Assembly (NCBI GenBank): GCA_937951485.1
Contig: CALEDJ010000070.1
Location: 1-14,757 of the forward strand
Source of the DNA: an uncultured bacterium
GTDB taxonomy: Bacteria > Hydrogenedentota > Hydrogenedentia > Hydrogenedentales > CAILVY01
Length of the DNA stretch: 14,757 nt
Direction of reading: 5' to 3'
Below are positions 7,677 through 13,634 of the stretch, one piece after another; position 1 is the first letter of the stretch; each line of letters starts with the position of its first letter. The notes below the pieces were generated by a model. It was not told the DNA's origin, ran no database searches, and was given only the letters and a program-made list of their open reading frames with translations. The position numbers and the translations under genes were made by a program.

Positions 7677-8504
7677 TTATCGCGCGCCATTGCCTGCGCC
7701 TTGCGGCGCATTTCGCAGGCCGCGTCCAAGTCCTTGTCCTTGGCCATAGCCCAAGCCTTGACCTCGACCCAAGCCCCGGCCCTGACCAACTCCCTGGCCT
7801 TGGCCGTAGCCCAAACCCTGGCCCATGCCCGGGGCGCGACCGACGCCCTGCCGCTGGCCGAGTCCCTGGCCTTGGCGGCGGCCCGGCGTACGGTTGGCGC
7901 ACGATGGGGGACGGTTGTCGCAGATGCCGTCGCCATCGGCGTCCACAAAGCGGTCATTGATGCCATCGCCATCGGCATCCATGAAGTTGTCGCAGATGCC
8001 GTCGCCGTCGGCGTCCACAAAGTTCGGGCTGTTGCCCCGGCCCTGCCAGCGGCCATAGACGCGCTGACCCTGGGCCATCCCGGCGCCGCGCCGCGCACAT
8101 TGCGCGGGGCGGTGATCGCAGATGCCGTCGCCGTCGGCATCCACGAAGTTGTCGCAGATGCCGTCGCCGTCCGCATCCTCAAAGCGGGGGCATGCGCCCA
8201 AACCCTGGCCTTGGCCGAAGCCCCGGCCCTGGCCCAGTCCGAGCCGCCGGCCTTTGCCCCGGCCCATGCCGAAGCCCCGGCCGGGCGCATTGCCGCATGG
8301 CCACAAATCGCACGCGCCATCGCCGTCGGCATCCACGAAGTTGTCGCAGATGCCGTCGCCGTCCGCGTCAACGAATCCGCCGCGCGGTGTCGGCGTGGTC
8401 TGGCCGGTGTTCGCCGCAACCGGCCGCTGCGCCTGCGCCACCGCAAGCATTCCGGTCAACAGCCACGCCGTCGTCATCAGGGCGAGCATTTTCCTGGTGT
8501 TCAT
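7677..8504 (-). CDS. Secreted Gly-rich protein with seven DADGDG calcium-binding-type repeats
   Basis: A 275-residue exported protein with a signal peptide at residues 1-25, cleaved after AQA. Seven DADGDG(I/A)xD loops occur in three clusters (44-70, 108-136, 162-202). Their spaced aspartates fit the calcium-binding loops of EF-hand, dockerin or thrombospondin type 3 repeats. Each cluster ends with a cysteine a few residues on (WPC, AQC, PSC), and most loops carry a cysteine, suggesting disulfides. Between and after the clusters are low-complexity GQGLG/GRG linkers (72-104, 138-158, 207-264). AAAGGAG six bases before the ATG supports the start. It is the first gene of the kinase-regulator operon, the position a periplasmic accessory or sensed partner would take, as ZraP is with ZraSR. 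It has no sequence resemblance to ZraP. Calcium binding is inferred. Confidence 0.8.
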   Translation of the reverse strand: MNTRKMLALMTTAWLLTGMLAVAQAQRPVAANTGQTTPTPRGGFVDADGDGICDNFVDADGDGACDLWPCGNAPGRGFGMGRGKGRRLGLGQGRGFGQGQGLGACPRFEDADGDGICDNFVDADGDGICDHRPAQCARRGAGMAQGQRVYGRWQGRGNSPNFVDADGDGICDNFMDADGDGINDRFVDADGDGICDNRPPSCANRTPGRRQGQGLGQRQGVGRAPGMGQGLGYGQGQGVGQGRGLGRGQGLGYGQGQGLGRGLRNAPQGAGNGAR

Positions 8505-8555
8505 GACCCACTCCTTTCTCAGCCCTTCGCGGGCTATTTTGCGCTTTCGATTGTC

Positions 8556-8577
8556 CGCCGCGCAATGTTGCGCGGCG
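8556..8577 (-). promoter_or_regulatory. 10-bp perfect hairpin at the predicted operon transcript start
   Basis: CGCCGCGCAA and TTGCGCGGCG pair perfectly around a two-base centre. Counting from the -12 element, transcription is predicted to start near 8577, at the base of this stem, so the mRNA would begin with a hairpin. A second small stem (AGCCC/GGGCT, 8521-8535) lies before the ribosome binding site. Confidence 0.5.
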
Positions 8578-8588
8578 TCTAGAGCATG

Positions 8589-8603
8589 GCCAGAACCATG
8601 CCA
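8589..8603 (-). promoter_or_regulatory. Candidate sigma-54 (-24/-12) promoter of the sensor operon
   Basis: The minus strand reads TGGCATGGTTCTGGC. Compared with the consensus TGGCACG-N4-TTGC it keeps the invariant GG and GC dinucleotides at the required ten-base separation. There is one change in the -24 element (C to T, which is tolerated) and one in the -12 element (T to G). It lies 85 bases before the first gene of an operon that encodes its own sigma-54 activator, which makes it credible. Confidence 0.6.
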
Positions 8604-8610
8604 GGCGTCC

Positions 8611-8636
8611 GGAAAGGCATTTTCCGCATGGCGGAA
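8611..8636. promoter_or_regulatory. Overlapping palindromes upstream of the -24/-12 site
   Basis: TTCCGC-ATG-GCGGAA (8622-8636) is a perfect palindrome. An overlapping GGAAA-N5-TTTCC (8611-8625) sits on its left. They lie about 8-30 bases upstream of the candidate sigma-54 promoter. This is closer than most enhancer sites, but it is the only dyad there that could bind the operon's own activator. Confidence 0.35.
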
Positions 8637-8695
8637 GTGCGGGTCATGTCCGCCAATTCATTGCGTTGCAGGCATATCCGGAGATTTTTGAGATG

Positions 8696-8723
8696 AAAAA
8701 ACGGTGTTGCAGGACGCAAACCG
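8696..8723 (-). terminator. Rho-independent terminator of the thymidylate-synthase-like gene
   Basis: On the minus strand, CGGTTTGC, a five-base loop GTCCT, then GCAACACCG, with one bulged base, followed directly by six T. It lies about 77 bases past the stop codon at 8800 and separates this gene from the sigma-54 operon downstream. Confidence 0.7.
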
Positions 8724-8799
8724 AGCCTATGGGAAGCCCTGCAAGGATGTTACACCCCCGCGCATCTCTGCAAAGATTGCAGCGTAGGGGCGGCGCGCT

Positions 8800-9792
8800 T
8801 CAGGGCAGGAAGGCGCCGGAGGCCATGTCGGCGATGAGTTTTCCGCCGAGGGCCACGGCTTGGGGCGGGAAGCGCCATTCTTGTATGCCGCGCTCGGAGA
8901 GCAGCGCCTCGAGTTGCGGGATGATAAGCATGTCGCGGGCCATTTCGCTGGTCAACGAACGGGCGACATAGGCGTCCTCGTCAAAGGTGTCGAAGAAACT
9001 TTTGAGTCCGCGTTCGGGATCGCCGCCGACCGCGCCGAAGTCCTGCCCGTAGATGTGCAGGGACGCGGCGTAATCGGCATAACTGCCGACACGCACCGTC
9101 CGCCCGGTCATTTCCGCGAGCCGTTCCGCGATCACCTTTTGCAGGCAGGTCAGCCCGATGATGTTGTCCGGCCACGCCTTGTACAAATCCCGCGATCGCC
9201 ACATGGTGTTCATGTTCAGGACGAGGTTGCCGTCAGCGTCTTCCGGACACCTGAACTGCACCTCGCGCAGGCAGGGGATGTCTTCGGTCAGGTAGGGGTC
9301 AATGTTGGGTACGGCAGTGGTGGCGACGGCGCGGCGGGTGTGCGGCGTTTTCGCGAGGCGTTCCAAGGCAAGCGCGATCTGGTCCACGGTGCCGCCGTCC
9401 ACATCGGGGTGCGCGAAGAGGCGCTGGTGATACGTGTAGGGCCATTCCCGGGCCGACAACTCGCCGGTGAGCGCCTCCTTGAGTTTGTCCATGGACAGCA
9501 CCATATGGTCCTTGATGCCCATGATTTCGGCGATATACGCGCCGATCTCGCAGAAGGATACAGGGGGATATCGGGGTTGGTTGAAGGGGTCGGTGATCTC
9601 GACGAGCACCCGCGCGTCGCGGCTCGGCGGGTCAATGAACGCGCCTTTGCCGTCCTTGCGGTCGTATTCGGTGCGGATGGCCAGGCCGTGCTCCCATACC
9701 GCTTTCATGGCGCGGAAGTGCGCCCGCGGCAGCGAATCCGCCACAATGTGCAACGATGGAATCCGGCCTTCCCCTCTTGCGTCTTCCTGCAT
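8800..9792 (-). CDS. Thymidylate synthase family protein (divergent)
   Basis: A 330-residue protein with the thymidylate synthase/dCMP hydroxymethylase active-site pattern. It has a phosphate-binding TRRAV (152-156), a candidate catalytic cysteine in DIPCLREVQF (Cys174), WRSRD (198-202) supplying the conserved Arg, Ser and Asp, and PDNI (208-211). Asn210 in PDNI matches the asparagine that favours dUMP over dCMP. HIY (246-248) closes the set. The usual PPCH reads IPCL and the N-terminus is not that of bacterial ThyA, so it may be an archaeal/phage-type enzyme or a paralogue with another pyrimidine substrate. ATG 9792 is preferred: GGAGGG ends nine bases upstream, whereas the TTG at 9798 would be only three bases away. 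It is a single-gene unit with its own terminator. Confidence 0.8.
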   Translation of the reverse strand: MQEDARGEGRIPSLHIVADSLPRAHFRAMKAVWEHGLAIRTEYDRKDGKGAFIDPPSRDARVLVEITDPFNQPRYPPVSFCEIGAYIAEIMGIKDHMVLSMDKLKEALTGELSAREWPYTYHQRLFAHPDVDGGTVDQIALALERLAKTPHTRRAVATTAVPNIDPYLTEDIPCLREVQFRCPEDADGNLVLNMNTMWRSRDLYKAWPDNIIGLTCLQKVIAERLAEMTGRTVRVGSYADYAASLHIYGQDFGAVGGDPERGLKSFFDTFDEDAYVARSLTSEMARDMLIIPQLEALLSERGIQEWRFPPQAVALGGKLIADMASGAFLP

Positions 9793-9852
9793 GGTCAATT
9801 ACCCTCCGCGTTTGTTGTATCTATCGTCATCATCTTTGTCCATTGTTGTCAA

Positions 9853-10002
9853 AAAAATGTTGTGGGCAACCCAGGTATCATGCCCGGAACCTTTGGGAAA
9901 ATCCGCTGAATCACGATGGCGCCAGAGGTTTTTTCCGCGGGCAAACTATTTACCGAAAGTTCCTGACGAATCGTTGACCCGTTGTTCATGCGTGCCCCAT
10001 CT
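9853..10002. other. Intergenic DNA between the PurF-like and thymidylate-synthase-like genes
   Basis: No gene-like frame or strong promoter pair was found. A perfect TTGACA (minus, 9847-9852) faces the thymidylate-synthase-like gene, but no good -10 lies at 16-19 bp. The rest of the 401-bp gap is the repeat pair and terminator listed separately. Confidence 0.4.
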
Positions 10003-10113
10003 TTCCCCCCCTCACCCCACCCCTCTCCCGGAGGGAGAGGGCGTTTGTGACGAGACGCGGGGAGTGCCGCCGCTCCCTCTCCCTCCGGGAGAGGGGTGGG
10101 GTGAGGGGGGGAA
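10003..10113. repeat. Perfect 39-bp inverted repeat pair
   Basis: Bases 10003-10041 and 10075-10113 are exact reverse complements over 39 bases, around a 33-bp spacer. Each arm contains a CTCCCGGAGGGAG-type hairpin plus the TCACCCCACCCC tail seen also at 78-113. As a pair they could form a very long stem or mark two opposed copies of the dispersed element. They lie downstream of the PurF-like gene. Confidence 0.85.
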
Positions 10114-10140
10114 CAAATCAAGAATGTATTTGTTTCATAC

Positions 10141-10175
10141 AAAAATATTTTAGACAGAACTAATCCTTATCTGTC
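10141..10175 (-). terminator. Probable terminator of the PurF-like gene
   Basis: On the minus strand, GACAGA and TCTGTC (10170-10175 and 10153-10158) form a six-base stem with an 11-base AT-rich loop. An A/T-rich tract including TATTTTTG follows. It begins about 19 bases past the stop codon. The long loop and broken T-run make it weaker than a textbook terminator. Confidence 0.5.
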
Positions 10176-10193
10176 CATGCGCATCCGCGTGGT

Positions 10194-11609
10194 TCATTCC
10201 ACTCCGGGGCACCCCCTGCATCCGTCCCAGCAATAGGTGCAGAGTTTTTCCTTGGGCAGGCCGATGGCGGCGACGAGATCGTCGAGCCGCTGATAGCGCA
10301 GCGAAGTCAGCGAGAGCCGCTGCCGGATGCGATCCACCATGGTGGCGTGCTTTTCGGAGTCGGGGTCGGCGTATTCCGGCGGGCATTCCTCGCCGCCCTC
10401 CAGTTCCTTGATCGCGCGGCGCGCCGCGAGGTCCATCGCCGTGCGCGATCGCGAGAAATTGAGAAATGGGCAGCCGTAGATGAGCGGGGGACATGCGGGG
10501 CGCATGTGCACCTCCAGCGCGCCATAATCGTATATCCGATCGATGGTGTCCTTGAGTTGCGTGCCGCGCACGATGCTGTCCTCGCAGAACAGGACCCGCC
10601 GTCCTGCGATCAGGTCGCCGATGGGGATGAGTTTCATGCGCGCCACGAGATCGCGCATTTCCTGCACCTGGGGCATGAAACTCCGGGGCCAGGTCGGCGT
10701 GTACTTTGCGAAGGGGCGGGCGTAGGGGATTTTCGCCTCGTTGGCGTAGCCGATGGCATGGCCGGTGCCGCTGTCCGGGATGCCCGCCACGAGATCAATT
10801 TCCCGGTCCTCGTTGCGGGCGAGCGCCGCGCCGCAGCGGTACCGCACCGTCTCGACATTGATACCCTCATAGTGTGACCCCGGAAAACCGTAGTACACCC
10901 AGAGAAAGGCGCAGATTTGCAGGTCATCGCCCGGCGGGTGTTTCTGATCGACGCCGTCCTCCGTCAGCAGCACGATTTCGCCCGGCCCCAGGTAGCGCTC
11001 GATTTCATAACCCAGGTTGGGGAAGGCGGTGGTCTCGAAGGTCGCGGCGCGCGCACCCTCCTTCGCGCCAATGATCACCGGCGTGCGGCCCAGGCGGTCA
11101 CGCGCCGCGTAGATGCCGTGATCGGTGAGCAGCAGCATCGAACACGATCCAGCGATGCTGTCGAGCGCGTGGCGGATGCCTTCGGTGAACGACGCGCCCT
11201 GGTTGATCAGCGTGGCCACGATTTCCGTCTGATTGATGCCGCCGCCGCTCATCTCCGAGAAATGCGTGCAGCGTTTCTTGAACGCCTCCCCCACCAACTC
11301 CTCCGCGTTCTTCACCGCGCCCACCGTCACGATCGCGTACGCGCCGAGGTGCGACCCGATGAGCAGGGGCTGCGACTCGTCGTCGCTGATGACTCCGATG
11401 CCCGATCGGCCGAACATCTGGCGCACATCCGTTTCGAACTTGCTGCGGAACTGCGCGTTCGTGATGTCGTGGATGTTTCGCGTGAAGCCCTCGCCGTTGA
11501 GCACCGCCATGCCGCCGCGACAGGTGCCGAGGTGTGAATGATAGTCGGTGCCGTAGAACAAATCGCTGACACAGTCGTCCTGGGAAACGACGCCGAAGAA
11601 ACCGCCCAT
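10194..11609 (-). CDS. PurF-like amidophosphoribosyltransferase lacking the Ntn cysteine
   Basis: A 471-residue protein with both PurF halves. PurF makes 5-phosphoribosylamine from PRPP and glutamine, the first step of purine synthesis. The phosphoribosyltransferase loop FCEDSIVRGTQ (341-351) and PDSGTGHAIGYA (278-289) are intact. Cysteines sit where Bacillus-type PurF binds a 4Fe-4S cluster: Cys233, Cys380, and Cys457/Cys460 in CTYCWDGCRGC. The glutaminase half begins MGGFFGVVS where active enzymes have MCGIFGVVS, so the N-terminal nucleophile cysteine is replaced by glycine. Start 11609 is chosen because GGGAG lies ten bases upstream and the domain begins there. The alternative start at 11669 adds 20 residues and no suitable cysteine. 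I recall similar MGGFFG proteins annotated as amidophosphoribosyltransferase, so this may be a distinct subfamily using ammonia or another partner. Confidence 0.85.
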   Translation of the reverse strand: MGGFFGVVSQDDCVSDLFYGTDYHSHLGTCRGGMAVLNGEGFTRNIHDITNAQFRSKFETDVRQMFGRSGIGVISDDESQPLLIGSHLGAYAIVTVGAVKNAEELVGEAFKKRCTHFSEMSGGGINQTEIVATLINQGASFTEGIRHALDSIAGSCSMLLLTDHGIYAARDRLGRTPVIIGAKEGARAATFETTAFPNLGYEIERYLGPGEIVLLTEDGVDQKHPPGDDLQICAFLWVYYGFPGSHYEGINVETVRYRCGAALARNEDREIDLVAGIPDSGTGHAIGYANEAKIPYARPFAKYTPTWPRSFMPQVQEMRDLVARMKLIPIGDLIAGRRVLFCEDSIVRGTQLKDTIDRIYDYGALEVHMRPACPPLIYGCPFLNFSRSRTAMDLAARRAIKELEGGEECPPEYADPDSEKHATMVDRIRQRLSLTSLRYQRLDDLVAAIGLPKEKLCTYCWDGCRGCPGVE

Positions 11610-11709
11610 GAAGCCGATGCTCCCGTCAATGAATTCCGCCGGACCCGGCGGCGCGCCTGAATCATGCATAAACCGAACGGATGGTAGCGCACACCCTCTG
11701 TCCGGGGCA

Positions 11710-11729
11710 AACCGGTATTTCTGCCGGTT
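11710..11729. repeat. Hairpin upstream of the PurF-like gene
   Basis: AACCGG and CCGGTT pair perfectly around an eight-base loop, about 100 bases before the PurF-like start. It could lie in the leader RNA. It does not resemble a purine riboswitch. Confidence 0.35.
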
Positions 11730-11835
11730 CGCTCAGATCGGCTGCCGCGGGGCCTGGCTTTCCCGGCGGTGTTGCGTGTTCCACGCCCCCTGCGGCGGCG
11801 ATTCGCAAAAGAAGGGGGCCAGCCGCCACATTTGA

Positions 11836-11865
11836 TCTGTTCGAATCTGTCCGAATCTGTCCAAC
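11836..11865. repeat. 10-bp tandem repeat array
   Basis: Units TCTGTTCGAA, TCTGTCCGAA and TCTGTCCAAC, ending about 16 bases after the stop of the AhpD-like gene in minus-strand direction. It is related in sequence to the TGTCCAACC array at 6240-6279. Confidence 0.6.
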
Positions 11866-11880
11866 CTGATAGCCCCCGCT

Positions 11881-12345
11881 TCACAAACCCACGCGCAGTT
11901 TCCAGTATTCCAGCGTATTGCAGAAGCGGTTGCCGATGTGCATCACCTGGATGACGAAGTGAATGTGGTCCAGGGTCTCCGCGCCATAGGCGCGCGCCAT
12001 CGCCGCCGAGGTCTGCGGGTTGGGCTTCCCGTCGCTTTGCGCCCAATGCCGCGCATAGAGCACCGCGGGGGCGTATTCCTCCGGGACACTGTCCGTGTCT
12101 CCCGCCATTAACGCGGCCGTCTCCTCCGCCGACAACTTCGCTTTGGCCGCGTGTTGGGTTACCATCCAGGAGAAGAGCGTGCATTCATTGGCCTGGGTGA
12201 CAGCGAGGAGCAGCCGGGCCTGGAATGCCGGATCGAGCGCTTTGCCCTCGGCGATGGCGTTTATGCGCAGGTGATTTGCCCAAAAGAATGCCAGGTCTTC
12301 ACGGAACTGGCGGAAACTGTTGTACTTTCGTTTGGCAAATTCCAT
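11881..12345 (-). CDS. AhpD/carboxymuconolactone decarboxylase-like protein, single cysteine
   Basis: A 154-residue, mostly helical protein. Its central helix, LLAVTQANECTLFSWMVTQHAA (about 46-67, listed here by position), resembles the AhpD-like segment that normally carries CxxC and a histidine. Here Cys55 and His65 are present, but the second cysteine position is Phe58. Classic AhpD disulfide peroxidase chemistry is therefore unlikely. A second helical segment around 120-150 (TLDHIHFVIQV, then NTLEYWKL) fits the all-alpha fold. AAGG six bases before the ATG supports the start. It lies upstream of the PurF-like gene on the same strand with a 271-bp gap, so cotranscription is uncertain. The family call is moderate. 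Confidence 0.65.
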   Translation of the reverse strand: MEFAKRKYNSFRQFREDLAFFWANHLRINAIAEGKALDPAFQARLLLAVTQANECTLFSWMVTQHAAKAKLSAEETAALMAGDTDSVPEEYAPAVLYARHWAQSDGKPNPQTSAAMARAYGAETLDHIHFVIQVMHIGNRFCNTLEYWKLRVGL

Positions 12346-12415
12346 GTGCGGCCTTGTCGTGGCTGGGTTTTCCCGGTGAGGCGCATCATTCCCCGGCGCG
12401 ATGCGGCCCGGATGT

Positions 12416-12423
12416 AGTATACT
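12416..12423. promoter_or_regulatory. Palindromic AGTATACT, possible bidirectional -10
   Basis: The eight-base palindrome gives TATACT on both strands, between the divergent AhpD-like and MTH1187-like genes. I find no matching -35 on either side, so this is a weak candidate. Confidence 0.25.
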
Positions 12424-12508
12424 CTAAGACTTGGGCGACGCGGCGAATACGAAGTGCCGCCGGAAGCAAATTATTATAAATCGGCGCAGTGGGAGGAGGC
12501 GAAAGGTC

Positions 12509-12808
12509 ATGAAAGTGATTGCGGACGTTTGTGTGACGCCGGTGGGCGCGGATGTGTCGCTGTCGGAATACATCGCGGTCTGCCAGCAGGTGCTTATCGC
12601 GGCGGGGCTGAAAACCAACATGCACGCCTACGGCACCAATGTGGAAGGCGAGTGGGACGAGGTCATGGCGGCGGTGAGGCGCTGCCATGAAGTCGTGCAC
12701 GAGATGGGCGCCCCGCGCATCACCACCACCATCAAACTGGGAACCCGCACCGACAAAGACCAGAGCATTGAAGACAAAATACGCAGCGTGCGGGAAAAAA
12801 TGGAGTAA
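12509..12808 (+). CDS. MTH1187/YkoF-family thiamine-binding-type protein
   Basis: A 99-residue protein matching the small MTH1187 family (PF01910, formerly DUF77). It has a first strand VIADVCVTPVGADVSLSEYI, a central NMHAYGTNVEGEWDEV segment in the 40-55 region, and RITTTIKLGTRTDKDQSIEDKI near the C-terminus, the usual closing pattern. Family members form ferredoxin-like dimers or tetramers and some bind thiamine or its pyrimidine part. The role here is unknown. ATG 12509 is used because a purine-rich GGAGGAGGCGAAAGG precedes it, whereas the upstream frame to 12431 is not conserved in character. It is the first of three plus-strand genes with short gaps. Confidence 0.85.
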   Translation: MKVIADVCVTPVGADVSLSEYIAVCQQVLIAAGLKTNMHAYGTNVEGEWDEVMAAVRRCHEVVHEMGAPRITTTIKLGTRTDKDQSIEDKIRSVREKME

Positions 12809-12863
12809 GGGACCGCGCGGTGCAACCGGGGTCGCTTGCAGCAATGCACCGGAGGAAAGAGGC

Positions 12864-12896
12864 ATGGGGCGATGGCGCAACCATTTGGGTCGGTAG
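12864..12896 (+). CDS. Possible 10-codon leader ORF
   Basis: ATG 12864 reads [10 protein letters not shown] and stops at TAG 12894-12896. It is the ATG best spaced from the strong GGAGG at 12851-12855 (eight bases). Its TAG overlaps a GTG (12896-12898) that is in frame with the next gene, giving a TAGTG junction suited to coupled re-initiation. Whether it is translated is unknown. Confidence 0.3.
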   Translation: MGRWRNHLGR

Positions 12897-13606
12897 TGTC
12901 TGGGGACACAAAGAAAAAGGGCGGCGCGTGTGTGCTTGGATGCCTGGGCTGCTGCGTGTTCCTGGCGGTGCTGATTGCGACGCCGACAGTCGGCGGCTAT
13001 CTGTTCACGAAGCATCTGGTCGAATCCTACACGGACACCAGGCCGCTAGTGTTTCCGGAACCGCCTCTCACCCCCGAAGAGACGGCGTCGTTCCTGGCGC
13101 GGGTGCTCGAATTCAAGGCGGCCATGGATGAAGGCCGCCGACAGGAACTTTCGCTGAGCGGCGATGAACTGAATGCCGCCCTCCGCGCCCATCCCGATAC
13201 GGCATCCCTTGCACAGCATGTGTATTTCCGCATTGAAGGCGACCGCGTCCGGGGGGAAATCAGTTTCCCCATGGAGATGTTCAAATTGCCCTTTATGCAG
13301 GGGCGTTACCTGAACGGCAGCGGCGAGTTTCATATTTCCCTGAAGGAGGGGATGCTCAACGTGTATCTGCTCAGTCTGACGGTGCGCGACACGTCACTCC
13401 CGGATCCGGCCGTGGCGCGACTGGCCGAGGAGAACCTGGCCAAAGATATTATCCAGGACCCTGAAATTCAGGCGTTGCTCCGGAAAATCGAATCGCTGGA
13501 GGTGCGGGATGGTCGTCTTGTCCTGGTCTCCCGCGAGGAAAACCCGGAATCGGTTGTTGCCGGCGCGGAATTGCCAGCCGCGCCGGATTACTGCGGCGCC
13601 GCGTAA
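12872..13606 (+). CDS. Membrane-anchored protein of unknown function
   Basis: I do not recognise this family. The 244-residue product has a short basic N-terminus (KKK near residue 15), one membrane segment at about 18-45 with clustered cysteines (CVLGCLGCC), and a roughly 200-residue domain predicted outside the cytoplasm. That domain begins with a proline-rich [10 protein letters not shown] and contains helices around 60-85. Beta-rich stretches follow, such as [16 protein letters not shown] and [16 protein letters not shown] (about 117-165), then a C-terminal helical [17 protein letters not shown]. Its layout suggests a lipid- or membrane-facing accessory protein, but this is only structural inference. 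The start is uncertain: ATG 12872 is used here, while GTG 12896 is possible and would be coupled to the leader ORF. It is followed after 28 bases by the NagB-like gene. Confidence 0.65.
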   Translation: MAQPFGSVVSGDTKKKGGACVLGCLGCCVFLAVLIATPTVGGYLFTKHLVESYTDTRPLVFPEPPLTPEETASFLARVLEFKAAMDEGRRQELSLSGDELNAALRAHPDTASLAQHVYFRIEGDRVRGEISFPMEMFKLPFMQGRYLNGSGEFHISLKEGMLNVYLLSLTVRDTSLPDPAVARLAEENLAKDIIQDPEIQALLRKIESLEVRDGRLVLVSREENPESVVAGAELPAAPDYCGAA

Positions 13607-13634
13607 GCGCGGCGAGAAAAGGAGAATGAAAACC

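Noticed and set aside
7569-8582. Long plus-strand open frame opposite the repeat protein and kinase N-terminus
   Set aside because: It is the antisense of the DADGDG and GQG repeats, giving repetitive IADAVAVGIHEV-type peptides. There is no ribosome binding site or family motif.
8768-8782. CTGCAA-AGA-TTGCAG hairpin as terminator
   Set aside because: It has a six-base stem but no T-run on either strand. A better terminator lies at 8696-8723.
9818-9852. Sigma-70 promoter for the thymidylate-synthase-like gene
   Set aside because: TTGACA is perfect, but the only fair -10 (TAGATA) is 23 bases away. The 17-bp position reads TGACGA.
11610-11669. 20-residue N-terminal extension of the PurF-like protein
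   Set aside because: GGGAG is correctly spaced for ATG 11609. The extension has no conserved motif or cysteine.
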